Positions 17,101-24,770 of a stretch of DNA of 64,000 nucleotides are shown here, piece after piece. Source of the DNA: JAPUME01 sp027294185 (lineage in GTDB: Bacteria; Acidobacteriota; Terriglobia; UBA7540; JAPUME01); NCBI GenBank assembly GCA_963555835.3, contig CAUVWZ020000002.1, positions 248,001 through 312,000 of the forward strand, written 5' to 3'. The notes under the pieces were generated by a model. It made no database searches. It was given only the letters and a program-made list of their open reading frames with translations, and was not told the DNA's origin. The translations under genes and the position numbers were made by a program. The number at the start of each line of letters is the position of its first letter. Within the stretch, counting starts at the first letter, position 1.

Positions 17101-18722
17101 GGGTCGATGGCAGGATTCGTCACCTGTGCGAACATCTGGCGGAAATAGTCGTAAAGCAGCCGCGGACGATAGGAGAGCGCAGCCAGCGGGGTGTCATCAC
17201 CCATGGAGCCGATCGGTTCCTTCTTTTCACCCGCCATGGGACGTAGGATCAGGTCCGCATCCTCTTCGGTAAATCCGGCCGCTCGTTGCAGGGCCGTGAA
17301 GGCCGGCCGGTCGCGCTTGATGGTGGAAAGGCTCCAGCCTTCCGGAGATGCAAAGCTCTCCTCGGAAGGTTTCAGGCGGGGACAAAGCGTCAACTCGCGC
17401 ATAATCCATCGGCGGTACTTGTGGCCGTGTGCGGCGGTGCGCTTCACCTGTTCGTTCTTGAGAATCTTGTGGTGTTCAAGGTCCACCAGCAGGATTTGCC
17501 CGGGCCCGAGCCGGCCCTTTTCCTTGATGCGATCCGGTTCCAGGTCCAGCAACCCGACCTCGGAGCCTAGAACGACCAGGCCGTCGTGCGTGATGGTGTA
17601 GCGCGCCGGACGAAGTCCGTTGCGGTCAAGGGCCGCGCCGACCAGTGGACCATCGAGAAAAGCGACTGCCGCAGGGCCGTCCCAGGGTTCCATCAGACAG
17701 GCGTGATAGTGGTAGAAGGCTTTGACGTTCGGTGAGGTTTCCACCGAACTTTCCCAAGCTTCCGGAATCATCATCAACAGCGCATGATGGACGGTCCGAC
17801 CCGAGCGAGTCAGCAACTCCAGGGCATTGTCGAAGCTTGCCGAATCGCTTCCCTCGGGTTGCAGGACGGGTTTGAGCCATTCGACTTCCGTGCCCCAGAC
17901 GGGATGTTCCAGTACCGCTTCCCGTGCCTTCATCCAGTTGCGGTTCCCGAGCAGTGTATTGATCTCTCCATTGTGGCCCACCATGCGAAACGGTTGGGCC
18001 AGCTCCCAGCTCGGCGAAGTGTTCGTGCTGTAGCGCTGGTGGAAGAGCGCTGCCGAGCTCACGAATTTCTCCGACTGAAGATCGCGGTAGAAGATTCCCA
18101 GTTGCGAGGGCGCCATCAGGCCCTTGTAGACAATCGTGCGGGAGGAAAACGTTGCAATGTAAAAGTCTCTGAGGCCGGCTTCTGCTACGCGGCGCTCGAT
18201 CTCTTTGCGCACCAGGTACAAGGTCTGCTCGTACTCGCGCTCCTGCCCGGCGGGTTGTGCCACGAGCATGTGCACCAGATACGGCTGCGTTTCGCGCGCC
18301 TGAGGGCCGAGAGCCTTTGGGTCCGACGGGACCTCACGCCAACCGATGTGCTGTAATCCACGGCTTTCGATTACCTTTTCGGCGATGGAAAGAATCTTTT
18401 CACGGGTCCTGGTCTTTCGGGGGAGGAAGAACACCCCTGCAGCAATCTGCCAGGCGGCGTTGAATTTGGAATCGAGTTTTCGGGCTTCCTCAATAAAGAA
18501 TTCGCGGGGCAGTTGAGTTAATATACCTGCGCCGTCGCCGCTGAGGCCGTCGGCATCCACGCCGCCGCGGTGCGTGAGCCGGTCGAGACACTCCAGCGCC
18601 AGTTCGACGATCTGGTGTGAGGGGGGGGCATCGAGTTGCGCTACGAATCCTACGCCGCAGGCGTCCCGCGCCTCGGGTCGGTAAAGCCCCATTTTGTGAG
18701 AGGATATTGCTTTACGCCGCAT
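14151..18722 (-). CDS. gltB: Glutamate synthase (NADPH), large subunit
   Basis: 1523 residues, full length. It makes two glutamates from glutamine and 2-oxoglutarate. The N-terminal glutaminase domain starts at DACGVGFVAQLD, with the Cys that becomes the catalytic N-terminus after removal of a short propeptide. The central and FMN domains contain GEGGEDPEVY, SKPGEGGQLPGHKVTPLIA and LISGHDGGTGASPL; the iron-sulfur cysteines are in CVMARQCHLNTCPVGVATQ. A GXGXG beta-helix domain closes the protein. The start could be ATG 18722 or the internal ATG at 18692 (MGLYRPEARDAC). No gltD lies next to it, so the small subunit must be elsewhere. Confidence 0.95.
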   Translation of the reverse strand: MRRKAISSHKMGLYRPEARDACGVGFVAQLDAPPSHQIVELALECLDRLTHRGGVDADGLSGDGAGILTQLPREFFIEEARKLDSKFNAAWQIAAGVFFLPRKTRTREKILSIAEKVIESRGLQHIGWREVPSDPKALGPQARETQPYLVHMLVAQPAGQEREYEQTLYLVRKEIERRVAEAGLRDFYIATFSSRTIVYKGLMAPSQLGIFYRDLQSEKFVSSAALFHQRYSTNTSPSWELAQPFRMVGHNGEINTLLGNRNWMKAREAVLEHPVWGTEVEWLKPVLQPEGSDSASFDNALELLTRSGRTVHHALLMMIPEAWESSVETSPNVKAFYHYHACLMEPWDGPAAVAFLDGPLVGAALDRNGLRPARYTITHDGLVVLGSEVGLLDLEPDRIKEKGRLGPGQILLVDLEHHKILKNEQVKRTAAHGHKYRRWIMRELTLCPRLKPSEESFASPEGWSLSTIKRDRPAFTALQRAAGFTEEDADLILRPMAGEKKEPIGSMGDDTPLAALSYRPRLLYDYFRQMFAQVTNPAIDPLRESLVMSLNLYLGARHSVLVETPKHASLLHLESPFLFNEELVQLKRVAEGRYKAATISTLFHPAGGGAAGIRSFRQALERIIQEATTAVEEGNTILILSDRGVSSERAAVPMLLMTAGIAEQLVAEGMGNRADLVVETAEAWESHHLACLLSFGAAAVNPYMALEAVGELAWQGEWGDQGVDQALGNFRAAMEAGIKKILSKMGISTLASYQGGEFFEIIGLDKGVVDRFFPDTRSAVGGRTLGDIAIDVLERHANAYATSQDRLEFAGIYRFRKGTERHAFSPDVIRNLHKVARRGDTDAFHKFTELVDHRDAMTLRDLFRFTPTRPISLDEVEPVESIWKRFCTQAMSLGALSPETQKALAMAMNEIGGKSNTGEGGEDPEVYVEIDGEPSGSNKIKQVASGRFGVTPEYLVRAEELEIKMAQGSKPGEGGQLPGHKVTPLIARVRRAVEGIPLISPPPHHDIYSIEDLAQLIYDLREINPAARIGVKLVSQSGVGTVACGVVKANSDVILISGHDGGTGASPLGSIKNTASPWEMGLAETQQALLANGLRSRVRLRVDGGFKTGRDVLISALLGADEYGFGSGALVALGCVMARQCHLNTCPVGVATQREDLRAKFPGKPENLISYLRHVGEQVRELLAQLGFRSLGEVIGRTDLLRVTLREVPGRRGRLDPRPILAQPVPSGRQTAGPSGSRKRNKPDPLALQMCEQAQPLIDSGPDARGRFEHSIRNVNRTIGARVSGDIARRYGNDGLSKGLIEYAFTGSAGQSFGAFLTPGLRLTLEGEANDYVGKGLGGGEIIIRPPGTSKFFSEKNVILGNAVLYGATAGRLFAAGRAGERFCIRNSGAVAVVEGSGDHCCEYMTGGVAVILGQTGRNFGAGMTNGVAFVWDPNDRLEQRYNPELVTLERIIEPEDSNRLRALVEEHAEKTASIHARRLLKRWSESILHFWKVVPLSQVQKRAMITDRLETEITRKHTRAKL

Positions 18723-18815
18723 ACTATTGGTTTGACAAAAACTCCATTGTCTCTATGTTAACCCTGCAAGGTCGGATTGCGGAACAAAATACTTTTTATG
18801 CTGCCGATAAATTTT

Positions 18816-18848
18816 CCTTATCCCCCTCCCGCACTGATAAGTACTTAT
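18816..18848. promoter_or_regulatory. Cluster of GATAA/TTATC inverted repeats upstream of gltB
   Basis: GATAA (18816-18820) and TTATC (18828-18832) form an inverted pair 7 bp apart, followed by the 12-bp palindrome ATAAGTACTTAT (18837-18848). They lie about 95-125 bases upstream of the gltB start in an AT-richer gap and could bind a regulator. No matching factor is known to me. Confidence 0.35.
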
Positions 18849-18918
18849 TCATCAATGAATTAAGCGAAATAAGCGCGCCACCGGCCAGCCTCAAAGTGGC
18901 AAGCCCCGGTTTGCGGGC

Positions 18919-19557
18919 CTAATCCAGCAGGACGATCGAGGAGGTTCGAGGTCCCAGGTCCTGCCCCTTGAAGTTTGCGCGCAGGAAATCGAGGAAGGCC
19001 CGGCTCCTGGAGCGGCCGTTGCTGCGGACGGTACCGAGCTGAGTCAGAAAGATCAGAATTTGCTCGAAGTCCCGCGTCCTGTTCCGGACGAACCCGTGCT
19101 GTTGTGTCTCATCTTCCTGGAATTTTTTAAGGGATAATTCCAGCGTTCCGTAGAGGTCACGCTGCAAAGCGGAGGTGGGCCGTTGCTCATAGTACAGCCC
19201 GCTCTGGAGAGTACGGTGCGTTTCCGCCAGTGCCTGGGTGCTGGCAATGACGTCGGAATCCACCAGTTGAGGCTGGTTCTGTGCAGAACGGCAGATGGCA
19301 TAACTGAGCGCTGTAAGGAGCTTTTCATTCTCCGCCAGAAAGGAATCGGGAATCACCGTATCGGAAAACGGGAGCTGGTTGCGATCGAGAGTTCGGCGGC
19401 GGAAGTCATAGTCGCGGCTCTGCATCAGAAAAGTGCAGTCCGTGGGGCAGTCGATGCTCACCTCCCGCTCGGTGCCGCAGCAAAGCGAACAGATGGATTC
19501 CACCTTCGCCGGACAGAAACGCTTTCCCTTTCGGGTGTTACATATTGGACAGGCCAT
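18919..19557 (-). CDS. Conserved protein with N-terminal cysteine cluster (zinc-binding)
   Basis: 212 residues. The first 45 hold eight cysteines spaced as in CPICNTRKGKRFCPA, ICSLCCGTEREVSIDCP and DCTF, a pattern that should bind two zinc ions and recurs in uncharacterised bacterial proteins. The remainder is mostly helical and polar, with no recognised catalytic motif. It follows the 72-residue gene with a 47-base gap on the same strand, so the two are probably co-transcribed. gltB lies 196 bases further on. I do not recognise a function. Confidence 0.65.
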   Translation of the reverse strand: MACPICNTRKGKRFCPAKVESICSLCCGTEREVSIDCPTDCTFLMQSRDYDFRRRTLDRNQLPFSDTVIPDSFLAENEKLLTALSYAICRSAQNQPQLVDSDVIASTQALAETHRTLQSGLYYEQRPTSALQRDLYGTLELSLKKFQEDETQQHGFVRNRTRDFEQILIFLTQLGTVRSNGRSRSRAFLDFLRANFKGQDLGPRTSSIVLLD

Positions 19558-19604
19558 AATCAGCTCACCGTCGAGGTGACAAGGATCTCAAGCCCCGCAA
19601 GAAT

Positions 19605-19823
19605 CTAACTGCTTGCCTGCAGGAGCTTCTCCAGTAGAGAGCGGCCGATCTCTTGTGTCTCACCGAAGTGCTGGAGGTACCGCTGGAATTCGCGGTTCAA
19701 CTCCGCCGCCCTTTCCGCGTTCAAAACCGATCGCAACAACATATCCCGCATCAGCACAGGATTAGGGAGCGCTGCCTCTTCGGTCAGCTCCTCAAGAGCT
19801 GTTGTGGGGTCGTAGTGATACAT
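19605..19823 (-). CDS. Small helical protein of unknown function
   Basis: 72 residues from ATG 19823 (MYHYDPTTALEELTEEAALP), chosen over upstream in-frame starts because GGGAG precedes it and the upstream part lacks coding character. The sequence is acidic and helical, rich in Leu, Glu and Arg. A promoter-like element lies 92 bases upstream. It probably forms a two-gene unit with the cysteine-cluster protein. No family recognised. Confidence 0.55.
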   Translation of the reverse strand: MYHYDPTTALEELTEEAALPNPVLMRDMLLRSVLNAERAAELNREFQRYLQHFGETQEIGRSLLEKLLQASS

Positions 19824-19914
19824 GTTTTTCTCCCGCCTGCCGGATGGCCTTCCCCCAGGAAAGGTGCTCATTGGCTTTTGAGTGAGTTGGTCCGGGGGTG
19901 CCCTTGACACCTCG

Positions 19915-19943
19915 ATTCTAGAATAAACCTCGCTTGCCCGCAA
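19915..19943 (-). promoter_or_regulatory. Possible promoter of the small protein / cysteine-cluster pair
   Basis: Read on the minus strand: TTGCGG (19938-19943), 17-bp spacer, TAGAAT (19915-19920). The -10 overlaps the palindrome ATTCTAGAAT (19915-19924). Confidence 0.4.
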
Positions 19944-20075
19944 ACCCGAAATTCCACCCGGGTTCCAGATATTTCTTGACAGCCTATGTCCTATCGACAA
20001 GAGTAAATTGCTCACCTGAAATGGGCATTTTCATCGTCGAGTAGGGTTGAACGGAAGAAGCCTGTCGCATCCGGC

Positions 20076-20099
20076 GATCAATGGATCAATGGATCAATG
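20076..20099. repeat. Three tandem copies of GATCAATG
   Basis: Perfect 8-bp units at 20076, 20084 and 20092, followed by related tcaatggatcg. It lies in the leader of thiO, about 57 bases before its start. Confidence 0.85.
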
Positions 20100-20155
20100 T
20101 CAATGGATCGACGGCTCGATAGCTCGAAGGCGTGAGATTCCATCTCCTGAAGAAC

Positions 20156-21286
20156 ATGCGAAGCGGAGAAACAGCGGACATTGTCATCGTTGGCGGCGGC
20201 CTCATCGGCGCCTCGGTGGCGTTCCGGCTTGCCCAGGCAGGCCGGAAGGTCGCAGTGGTCGATCGTGGGGAACCGGGGCGGGAGGCGAGCTCGGCTGCAG
20301 CCGGCATGCTCGCCGCCCAGGTTGGAATGGAGAAAACCGATGCCCTCTCAGAGCTCTGTCTGGCGAGCCGGAAAGTCTTCCCTGAATTCGTCCGCGAGGT
20401 CGAAGACGCGAGCGGAACGGAAATCGAATACTGCCGCAGGGGCATGTTGGAGGTGGCCCGGGACGAGCAGGAACTTAACGACTTGGAGCGGAAATTCACC
20501 CTTCAGAAAACTCTGGGACTTAGGGTGGAAAAGCTTTCCGCCGGTGAGATCCGCGAAAAGAGCGCGGGTCTTGATCCGGCCGTGCAAGGTGGACTCTTTT
20601 TCGCGGAGGATCACTGGCTGGACAATGAAGCTCTGTCGCTTGCGGTCCTACGGGCGGCCCGGAAAGTGGGGGTGAAGTTTTTCCCGCAAACGGAAATTCA
20701 GAAAGCGGAATTGAGGGGCGGCAGCTTGAAAGAGATCAGGAGTGCGACCCATCGGTTCTCAGGGAATCAATTTATTTTGGCCGCAGGGTGCTGGTCCGGA
20801 AAGTTGGCGAAGAGTTTTGAGCTGCACCTGCCGGTTTCCCCCTCGCGGGGGCAGATGATGGAATTTCAAACCGACCGGAAGATTGAGCACACAATCTGGG
20901 GAGGACATTACTACGTGGTCCCTCGAGATGGAGGACGCTTGCTGGTGGGGACAACCATTGAAGACGCCGGGTTTGACAAAAGCGTGACCGCGGCGGGTTT
21001 GGAGGAAATACTTTCCGGTGTGATTCGATTCGCTCCCTGGCTCGGTGAGTGTCGTTTCCGTCGTGCCTGGGCCGGGTTGAGGCCGGATACCGCCGATCAT
21101 TGGCCGATTTTCGGAATAGGAGAAATCTCAAACCTTTTCTTCGCCACCGGCCATTTCCGTAACGGAATCCTGCTGGCTCCCCTCACGGCCCGGTTGATCT
21201 CGGAGCTGGTTCTCAACGGTTCCGTTTCCTACCCTATGGATGCTTTTAGTCCGAACCGGTTCTCCAGAAATGAGAGCAAGCGGTGA
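20156..21286 (+). CDS. thiO: Glycine oxidase / FAD-dependent D-amino acid oxidase (ThiO-like)
   Basis: 376 residues from ATG 20156; an in-frame GTG at 20132 would add eight. The N-terminal FAD motif is DIVIVGGGLIGASVAFRLAQ, followed by GREASSAAAGMLAAQ, a ThiO hallmark. The C-terminus has WAGLRPDTADHWPIFG and FATGHFRNGILLAP, where Arg and Gly bind substrate and FAD. ThiO oxidises glycine to iminoglycine for the thiazole ring of thiamine. No other thiamine genes are adjacent, so a general D-amino acid or sarcosine oxidase is possible. Its stop overlaps the start of the following enolase-superfamily remnant. Confidence 0.8.
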   Translation: MRSGETADIVIVGGGLIGASVAFRLAQAGRKVAVVDRGEPGREASSAAAGMLAAQVGMEKTDALSELCLASRKVFPEFVREVEDASGTEIEYCRRGMLEVARDEQELNDLERKFTLQKTLGLRVEKLSAGEIREKSAGLDPAVQGGLFFAEDHWLDNEALSLAVLRAARKVGVKFFPQTEIQKAELRGGSLKEIRSATHRFSGNQFILAAGCWSGKLAKSFELHLPVSPSRGQMMEFQTDRKIEHTIWGGHYYVVPRDGGRLLVGTTIEDAGFDKSVTAAGLEEILSGVIRFAPWLGECRFRRAWAGLRPDTADHWPIFGIGEISNLFFATGHFRNGILLAPLTARLISELVLNGSVSYPMDAFSPNRFSRNESKR

Positions 21287-21390
21287 AGATCGCCCGGATT
21301 GAAACAGCCTTGTATCGTGTGCCGCCGAAGACGGTTCGTTTCGATTCGATTCAGGAATTCTCTGCTTTTGAAATGATTCCCACTCGGAGT
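21283..21390 (+). pseudogene. N-terminal remnant of an enolase-superfamily (mandelate racemase-like) gene
   Basis: GTG 21283 overlaps the thiO stop (GTGA) and encodes KIARIETALYRVPP then VRFDSIQEFSAFEMIPTR, the usual first strands of MR/MLE-type dehydratases. After about 36 residues the match ends and the frame runs into unrelated sequence, stopping at 21463 just before gltX. The barrel with all catalytic residues is missing. Confidence 0.65.
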
Positions 21391-21484
21391 CCGGCTCTTT
21401 CCTCCCGTGGGGAAATCGACCCGTCGGGAAATCGACTCGCATGGAACTTTACAGGTCTGGAATGAATCTCCCGAAGAGGTAGGA

Positions 21485-22963
21485 ATGTCAGAAGTTCGCG
21501 TCCGGTTTGCGCCTTCTCCGACCGGCTACCTTCACGTAGGCGGCGCTCGAACCGCGCTTTTCAACTGGCTATTGGCACGGCGGCAGGGCGGCGTCTTCAT
21601 TCTCCGTATCGAAGATACCGACCTCGAACGTTCGACCGAAGAGATGGTCGAGGGAATCCTCGATGGGCTTCGCTGGCTGGGGCTCAATTGGGACGAGGGA
21701 CCCTATCGTCAGTCGGAGCGTCTCGAGCGATACCGGGAAGCGGCTCGGCAACTCCTCCAAGGCGGCCACGCATACCCGTGTTTCTGTACTCCCGAGGAGT
21801 TGAAAGCCCGTCGGGCCGCAGCAGAGGCGTCGGGGCGGCCATGGATGTATGACGGTGTCTGCCGCCGGTTGAGCCAGGTCGAGCGAGAAAAGAAGTTTCA
21901 AGCCGGTCAACCTCACGCCCTGCGCTTCTGTGTCCCCGAGGGGGGCGCGACTCGTTTTGCCGATCAAGTGCTGGGGGGAATCGAGGTAAAACATTCCTCA
22001 CTGGACGATTTTGTTTTATTGCGTGCCGATGGTCATCCCACCTATCACCTCAGCGTGGTGGTGGACGATCAGGATATGCGCATTACCCATGTCGTGCGAG
22101 GCGCAGACCACATTTCCAATACCTTCAAGCAGCTACTTTTATACGGGGCGCTGGGGGCCGAGGCGCCTGCATTCGCTCACCTGCCGTTGATTTTGGGGGC
22201 CGATCGCACCCGATTGAGCAAGCGTCACGGCGCCACTTCGGTTTCAGCATACAGAGATCAGGGGGTCTTGCCGGAAGCCATGGTCAACTACCTGGCGCTG
22301 CTCGGGTGGGGCCACCCGGAGCAGAAGGAGATTCTTGGGATCGAGGAGATGATGGAGGCCTTCTCGCTCGATAGGGTCTCGAAGAGCAACGCCGTCTTTG
22401 ACCCGGAAAAGCTCGCCTGGATGAGCAGCCAACATCTTCGTGCGCTGCCGCTTGAAAATCTTCTTTCCCGGGCCGGAGAGGAATTGAAAGCCCACGGACT
22501 CTGGAATCCCGAATACGCTCAGTCGCGGCGTGACTGGCTACGGGCCGTGCTGCGCTTGCTTCAGCCGCGGATGAGAACATTCGGGGATTTGTCCACCTCC
22601 AGCCGGGCCTTCTTTACCGAGGAATTCAGCTATGATCCTCAGGCAGTAAAGAAATTCTGGAAAGACCCCTCGCTTGGCACGCGGCTGGCAGAGTTGGCCG
22701 CGATGCTGAGTGGCGTCGAGCCTTTTGACGCTCCCGGAGCGGAGAAATGCCTGCGGGCCCTTGCGGAGAACAAAGGCTTGAAGGCGGGGTTGCTGATCAA
22801 CTCCAGCCGAGTAGCCCTTACCGGCCAGGCCGTGGCCCCCAGCCTTTTCGAAGTTATGGAGATCCTCGGACGGGATCGCGTAGTCTCGCGTATAAGGCGG
22901 GCCGCTGAGTTTCTGGGCGCGCGGGATTCCGCGGCTGACGAGAAGTCATCACCTATATCCTAG
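21485..22963 (+). CDS. gltX: Glutamyl-tRNA synthetase
   Basis: 492 residues. It charges tRNA-Glu with glutamate in the cytoplasm. The class I signature at the N-terminus is RFAPSPTGYLHVGGARTALF (HIGH-type), and the KMSKS-type loop is DRTRLSKRHGATS near residue 245. The C-terminal alpha-helical anticodon-binding domain is complete. ATG 21485 is preferred to the longer frame because a GAAGAGGTAGGA site precedes it and the family begins with a few residues before VRVRFAPSP. A discriminating or non-discriminating type cannot be decided here. Confidence 0.95.
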   Translation: MSEVRVRFAPSPTGYLHVGGARTALFNWLLARRQGGVFILRIEDTDLERSTEEMVEGILDGLRWLGLNWDEGPYRQSERLERYREAARQLLQGGHAYPCFCTPEELKARRAAAEASGRPWMYDGVCRRLSQVEREKKFQAGQPHALRFCVPEGGATRFADQVLGGIEVKHSSLDDFVLLRADGHPTYHLSVVVDDQDMRITHVVRGADHISNTFKQLLLYGALGAEAPAFAHLPLILGADRTRLSKRHGATSVSAYRDQGVLPEAMVNYLALLGWGHPEQKEILGIEEMMEAFSLDRVSKSNAVFDPEKLAWMSSQHLRALPLENLLSRAGEELKAHGLWNPEYAQSRRDWLRAVLRLLQPRMRTFGDLSTSSRAFFTEEFSYDPQAVKKFWKDPSLGTRLAELAAMLSGVEPFDAPGAEKCLRALAENKGLKAGLLINSSRVALTGQAVAPSLFEVMEILGRDRVVSRIRRAAEFLGARDSAADEKSSPIS

Positions 22964-23151
22964 GCGAGGACACACCGGCAAAGCACGGCCGACGACTACA
23001 GCCTGTCAGGGCATGTTCGCCGCGGCGAATCAGCCGTGCCGTAAAGAGAGCCGTCATGCTGAGGAGGCTTTAGCCTCTGAGGTGGCGCTCTGCAAACCGG
23101 GGCCGCACTGGAGCTTATGAGATAGGTTTCAGCAACCTGGTGATCTGGCCC

Positions 23152-23412
23152 CTAGGAGGCCGGCGTAAATCGGTTATACAGCCAGGCAAAGGCCAGACCG
23201 GCTATCGAGCCGTCCACGATCGCATAGAGAGTTCCTACGACCACGCTTCCTATTGTATGAGTTACCTGGTAGCCGGGATAGACGGAGCTGCAAAGCTCCA
23301 GGAATGCCTGTCCGTAATCGTTCCAGACCAAGTTGGCCAGGCCCGTCACCAGGACGCATCCTGCCCACAGGATTGTCCAGGCCAGAACGAAGGATTTGAG
23401 ATTCAGTTTCAT
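23152..23412 (-). CDS. Small two- to three-helix membrane protein (annotated elsewhere as holin-like)
   Basis: 86 residues from ATG 23412 with AGGAG upstream. Hydrophobic segments at about 8-27 (FVLAWTILWAGCVLVTGLA) and 50-80, with SSVYPGYQVTHTIGSVVVG and IVDGSIAGLAFAWLYNRF. The YPGY, GS and VDG-GG-AWLYN features recur in a widespread bacterial family often labelled bacteriophage holin, though there is no phage context here and the label is doubtful. Convergent with gltX. Confidence 0.65.
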   Translation of the reverse strand: MKLNLKSFVLAWTILWAGCVLVTGLANLVWNDYGQAFLELCSSVYPGYQVTHTIGSVVVGTLYAIVDGSIAGLAFAWLYNRFTPAS

Positions 23413-23581
23413 CGGTGGCTCCTTTGAAAAGTTCCTTTTGTCGTCGAGTTTACCACTACGATAGCATGAGGAGCCCGGCGCGACCCGCTGATCCACAGAA
23501 GCGACGCGATGTCGGTTAGGTTCTTGCCGCTTTTCGGAGGGAGGAGTATGCTGGGATGATCTTATAGTGTGAGGATTAAGG

Positions 23582-24169
23582 ATGCCCAGGATAACCGACC
23601 TGCTCCGCATTGAACATGAAGCGATCTTGAAAATTCTGGAGATTCTGGACGCGAATGCCCAGAAAGCCGCCGGGGGTGTGCGTATCGAACCGGAAATCAT
23701 GGACGGGTTGATGCGATGTCTCAAAGATTACGTCGATCCCTGCCATCACAGGAATGAGGAGGCCATCCTGTTTCCGGCCCTGGAGGGAAAGGGTGTGTCC
23801 CGAGAGGAGGGGGCCCTGGCCCGGGCACGGGCCGACCATAATCTGGGGCGTGAACTCTTATCAAAGTTGTCTCTCTCGGTCGAGGCTCTGAAGGGCGACG
23901 AAGCCGGGGCAGGGGAGCAGTTTGCGGATGCGGCCCTGGATCATGCCGTCCATCTCCGCCGCGGTGTTAAGGAAGAAGGCGAGGTTCTGTTTGAGATTGC
24001 CGAGGACAAGTTCTCTCGCGGGGACCTGGAAGATTTAGGCGAGAAGCTGGAGAAGGCGGGAGAGGGCGGCGATTGTAAGGCTATCTACAACCGGGTCTAC
24101 GACAATGTTACGGACCTTTATTCGCGAACTTTTGGCAGCGGAATCCACTGGAGCCAGAACATTACCTGA
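23582..24169 (+). CDS. Hemerythrin HHE-domain protein
   Basis: 195 residues forming a four-helix bundle. Iron ligands are expected at LLRIEHEAILKIL (His11), DPCHHRNEEAILFPAL (His-His and Glu), RADHNLGRELL and DHAVHLRRGVKEEGEVLF (HxxxH-like and Glu). HHE proteins bind a di-iron centre and sense or store O2 or NO, or protect against oxidative stress. A single cytoplasmic gene with no partner beside it. Confidence 0.8.
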   Translation: MPRITDLLRIEHEAILKILEILDANAQKAAGGVRIEPEIMDGLMRCLKDYVDPCHHRNEEAILFPALEGKGVSREEGALARARADHNLGRELLSKLSLSVEALKGDEAGAGEQFADAALDHAVHLRRGVKEEGEVLFEIAEDKFSRGDLEDLGEKLEKAGEGGDCKAIYNRVYDNVTDLYSRTFGSGIHWSQNIT

Positions 24170-24309
24170 GAAAGTTTCCATACCCTGTGACCGTTTGATT
24201 TTCGACCCGCAGCCGATTGGGTTGGTTTTGGATTTGATCTTTGGGGTTGAAAAGGGCAGGCAGGCGGTTTCAAGGCTAAACTGACAACCGGCAGCGCTCA
24301 GGAGGCATT

Positions 24310-24393
24310 TTGTTTTTCTTCAAAGTAATCGTTCTATTGCTGCTTGTCGTGATCGTTTCGGCTCTGGTGGCCGGGTTCCGGTCGAAGCACTGA
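24310..24393 (+). CDS. Candidate 27-residue membrane peptide
   Basis: TTG 24310 follows AGGAGG (24300-24305) and encodes MFFFKVIVLLLLVVIVSALV then AGFRSKH, ending at TGA 24391. It is one transmembrane helix with a basic end. The strong ribosome site and clean hydrophobic pattern support it; the 4-base spacing is short and the start is not ATG. Function unknown. Confidence 0.45.
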   Translation: MFFFKVIVLLLLVVIVSALVAGFRSKH

Positions 24394-24770
24394 GTTCTCC
24401 GGTCCGTTTCCTCAACCTCCTTTCTATCCGGAATTTCCCAGCCCATTTAATAAAATGAATTGAAGATTCGAAGCCATAATTGTGTATTTGGCAGCGCATT
24501 GAGCAGGCCCACCATCAATACCGAGAGGGCAGCCTCGCGGAGGAACTTGATTTGAGGCTCGAAAACGCCGGGCGGGTCGTTGCCGAAACCCTCGACAATC
24601 CCAGGGGTGGGTAGGTTGCTCTTTTTCCGTGCAGGAAGGGAAGGTGTGCCTAAAGCTCCTGAAAGTGTCAGGAAATTTGGAGTAAACGAGCGGGAATTTC
24701 AAATTCCTCCCTGCGGAGCATCAGCGCCGGAGGGGGGAGCAGAACCTTTTACGAGAAATCGGGTCTTTTG
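24394..24770. other. Non-coding gap before the desaturase gene
   Basis: 377 bases with no convincing gene. A plus-strand frame from 24580 lacks a ribosome site and runs into the antisense of the desaturase. No clear terminator, tRNA or repeat was seen. Confidence 0.5.

Noticed and set aside
23064..23077. Hairpin GAGGC-TTTA-GCCTC between convergent genes
   Set aside because: Only five base pairs and no T-run, too weak for a terminator.
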